DNA of 6,514 nt, from positions 1 to 6,514 of the forward strand of contig JAGVBL010000325.1 of the NCBI GenBank assembly GCA_020059785.1, written 5' to 3'. The DNA is from Ignavibacteriales bacterium. GTDB taxonomy: Bacteria; Bacteroidota; Ignavibacteria; Ignavibacteriales; Melioribacteraceae. Below the pieces are notes generated by a model. That model saw only the letters and a program-made list of their open reading frames with translations. It was not told where the DNA came from and did no database searches. Of the stretch, positions 5,834 through 6,514 are shown piece by piece (position 1 is the first letter of the stretch; every line of letters begins with the position of its first letter). The translations under genes and the position numbers were made by a program.

Positions 5834-6514
5834 ACCGGGATTTCAATCAACTATTCAGGATAAGGGAAGATTTGGTTTCTCTCATTACGGAATTTCTATT
5901 TCGGGTGCTGCTGATAGTGTTGCATTAAGAATCGGGAATCTTCTTGTCGGTAATGATGAGAACACTGCTGCAATTGAAATGACATTAATCGGCGGTGAGT
6001 TTCTATTTGAAAGAGATGCTGTTATTGCAATAACTGGTGCGGATTTCCAGCCGATGGTCGATAGTTCGCAGGTTCCGATGTGGTCAACAATAAAAATTTT
6101 AGCCGGTCAGATTCTTTCATTCAAAAATACTGCAAATAGCGCACGATGTTATCTTTGTATCCATGGCGGTTTAGATGTTCCACCTGTCTTGCAAAGTTCT
6201 TCAACACACTTACTCACTTCTATGGGCGGTTTGAATGGACGGGCACTTATTAAAAACGACATTATTCAATACCGTGAAAACAAAATTTATCATACAGCTT
6301 ACTTTAGTTTGAAAAAAGAAATAATTGAAAGACTCTATCCTCAAAGAGAATTATATATTACGATCGGTCCACAGAGTAATTATTTTTCTGATGAATCAAT
6401 TAAAATTTTTTCTTCATCTACATTCGCTGTACAAGAGGATTCAAACCGGATGGGCTTACGTTTAAGCGGACCTAAAATAGAGCGGTTAATACAAGAAGAT
6501 ATTATCACAGAAGG
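5811..6514 (+). CDS. pxpC: 5-oxoprolinase subunit C (biotin-dependent carboxyltransferase-like, KipA family), 3'-truncated
   Basis: Partner of PxpB in the 5-oxoprolinase complex. The ATG at 5811 opens a frame that runs without a stop to the right edge, giving 234 complete codons. Only the C-terminal part is missing, as the family is usually a little over 300 residues. Family motifs are PGFQSTIQDKGRFGF at 9-23, the substrate-site-like GAAD at 32-35, ITGADF at 74-79, IHGGLDVPPVL at 117-127, GRALIKND at 143-150 and VQEDSNRMGLRLSG at 207-220. After DVPPVL the sequence is QSSSTH, where most relatives as I recall them have GSRST, so a usually conserved arginine appears to be serine. The start overlaps the pxpB end by 23 bases with only a weak AAGAAG upstream, consistent with translational coupling. 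Confidence 0.93.
   Translation, partial: MPAIKVIKPGFQSTIQDKGRFGFSHYGISISGAADSVALRIGNLLVGNDENTAAIEMTLIGGEFLFERDAVIAITGADFQPMVDSSQVPMWSTIKILAGQILSFKNTANSARCYLCIHGGLDVPPVLQSSSTHLLTSMGGLNGRALIKNDIIQYRENKIYHTAYFSLKKEIIERLYPQRELYITIGPQSNYFSDESIKIFSSSTFAVQEDSNRMGLRLSGPKIERLIQEDIITE

Noticed and set aside
1..6514. Defence system, mobile element, tRNA, rRNA or riboswitch
   Set aside because: Every sizeable frame belongs to a known metabolic or regulatory family. The spacers are too short for these elements and show no matching structure.

Overview
The window is AT-rich and compactly coded, with genes on both strands. It reads as part of a chromosome from the Bacteroidota/Ignavibacteria (Chlorobi-related) side of the bacterial tree. 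The pointers are AT-rich spacers full of AAA and TTT runs, weak or missing Shine-Dalgarno sequences at several starts, and a perfect match to the Bacteroidota-type -7 element TAnnTTTG ahead of one gene. This placement is an inference and not secure at genus level.

Layout, left to right. (1) The 3' two-thirds of a PLP-dependent beta-eliminating lyase. Its active-site residues fit tyrosine phenol-lyase rather than tryptophanase. (2) A 65-base spacer with a perfect 9-bp hairpin and a possible promoter. (3) glnD, a complete PII uridylyl-transferase/uridylyl-removing enzyme, followed 8 bases later by (4) murI, glutamate racemase, probably in one transcript. (5) A convergent junction filled by a 64-bp palindromic array of 7-bp units, which also encodes the last residues of the next gene. 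(6) On the minus strand, an ADP-ribose pyrophosphatase-type Nudix hydrolase. (7) A divergent spacer of about 100 bases with the Nudix promoter candidate and a short TTG-type heptad ladder. (8) pxpB and (9) pxpC, two subunits of the ATP-dependent 5-oxoprolinase, overlapping by 23 bases. pxpC runs off the right edge. No stretch over 300 bases lacks a gene.

Working together: glnD senses glutamine and controls PII, murI turns L-glutamate into D-glutamate for peptidoglycan, and PxpBC (with PxpA, not visible here) recycles 5-oxoproline to glutamate. Tyrosine phenol-lyase releases ammonia and pyruvate from tyrosine. The window therefore has a glutamate/nitrogen theme. Only glnD-murI and pxpB-pxpC look like true transcription units, and the rest may be chance adjacency.

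I see no defence system, mobile element, CRISPR array, tRNA or rRNA. The genes are ordinary housekeeping and catabolic ones. The least ordinary signal is the palindromic heptad array between murI and the Nudix gene.
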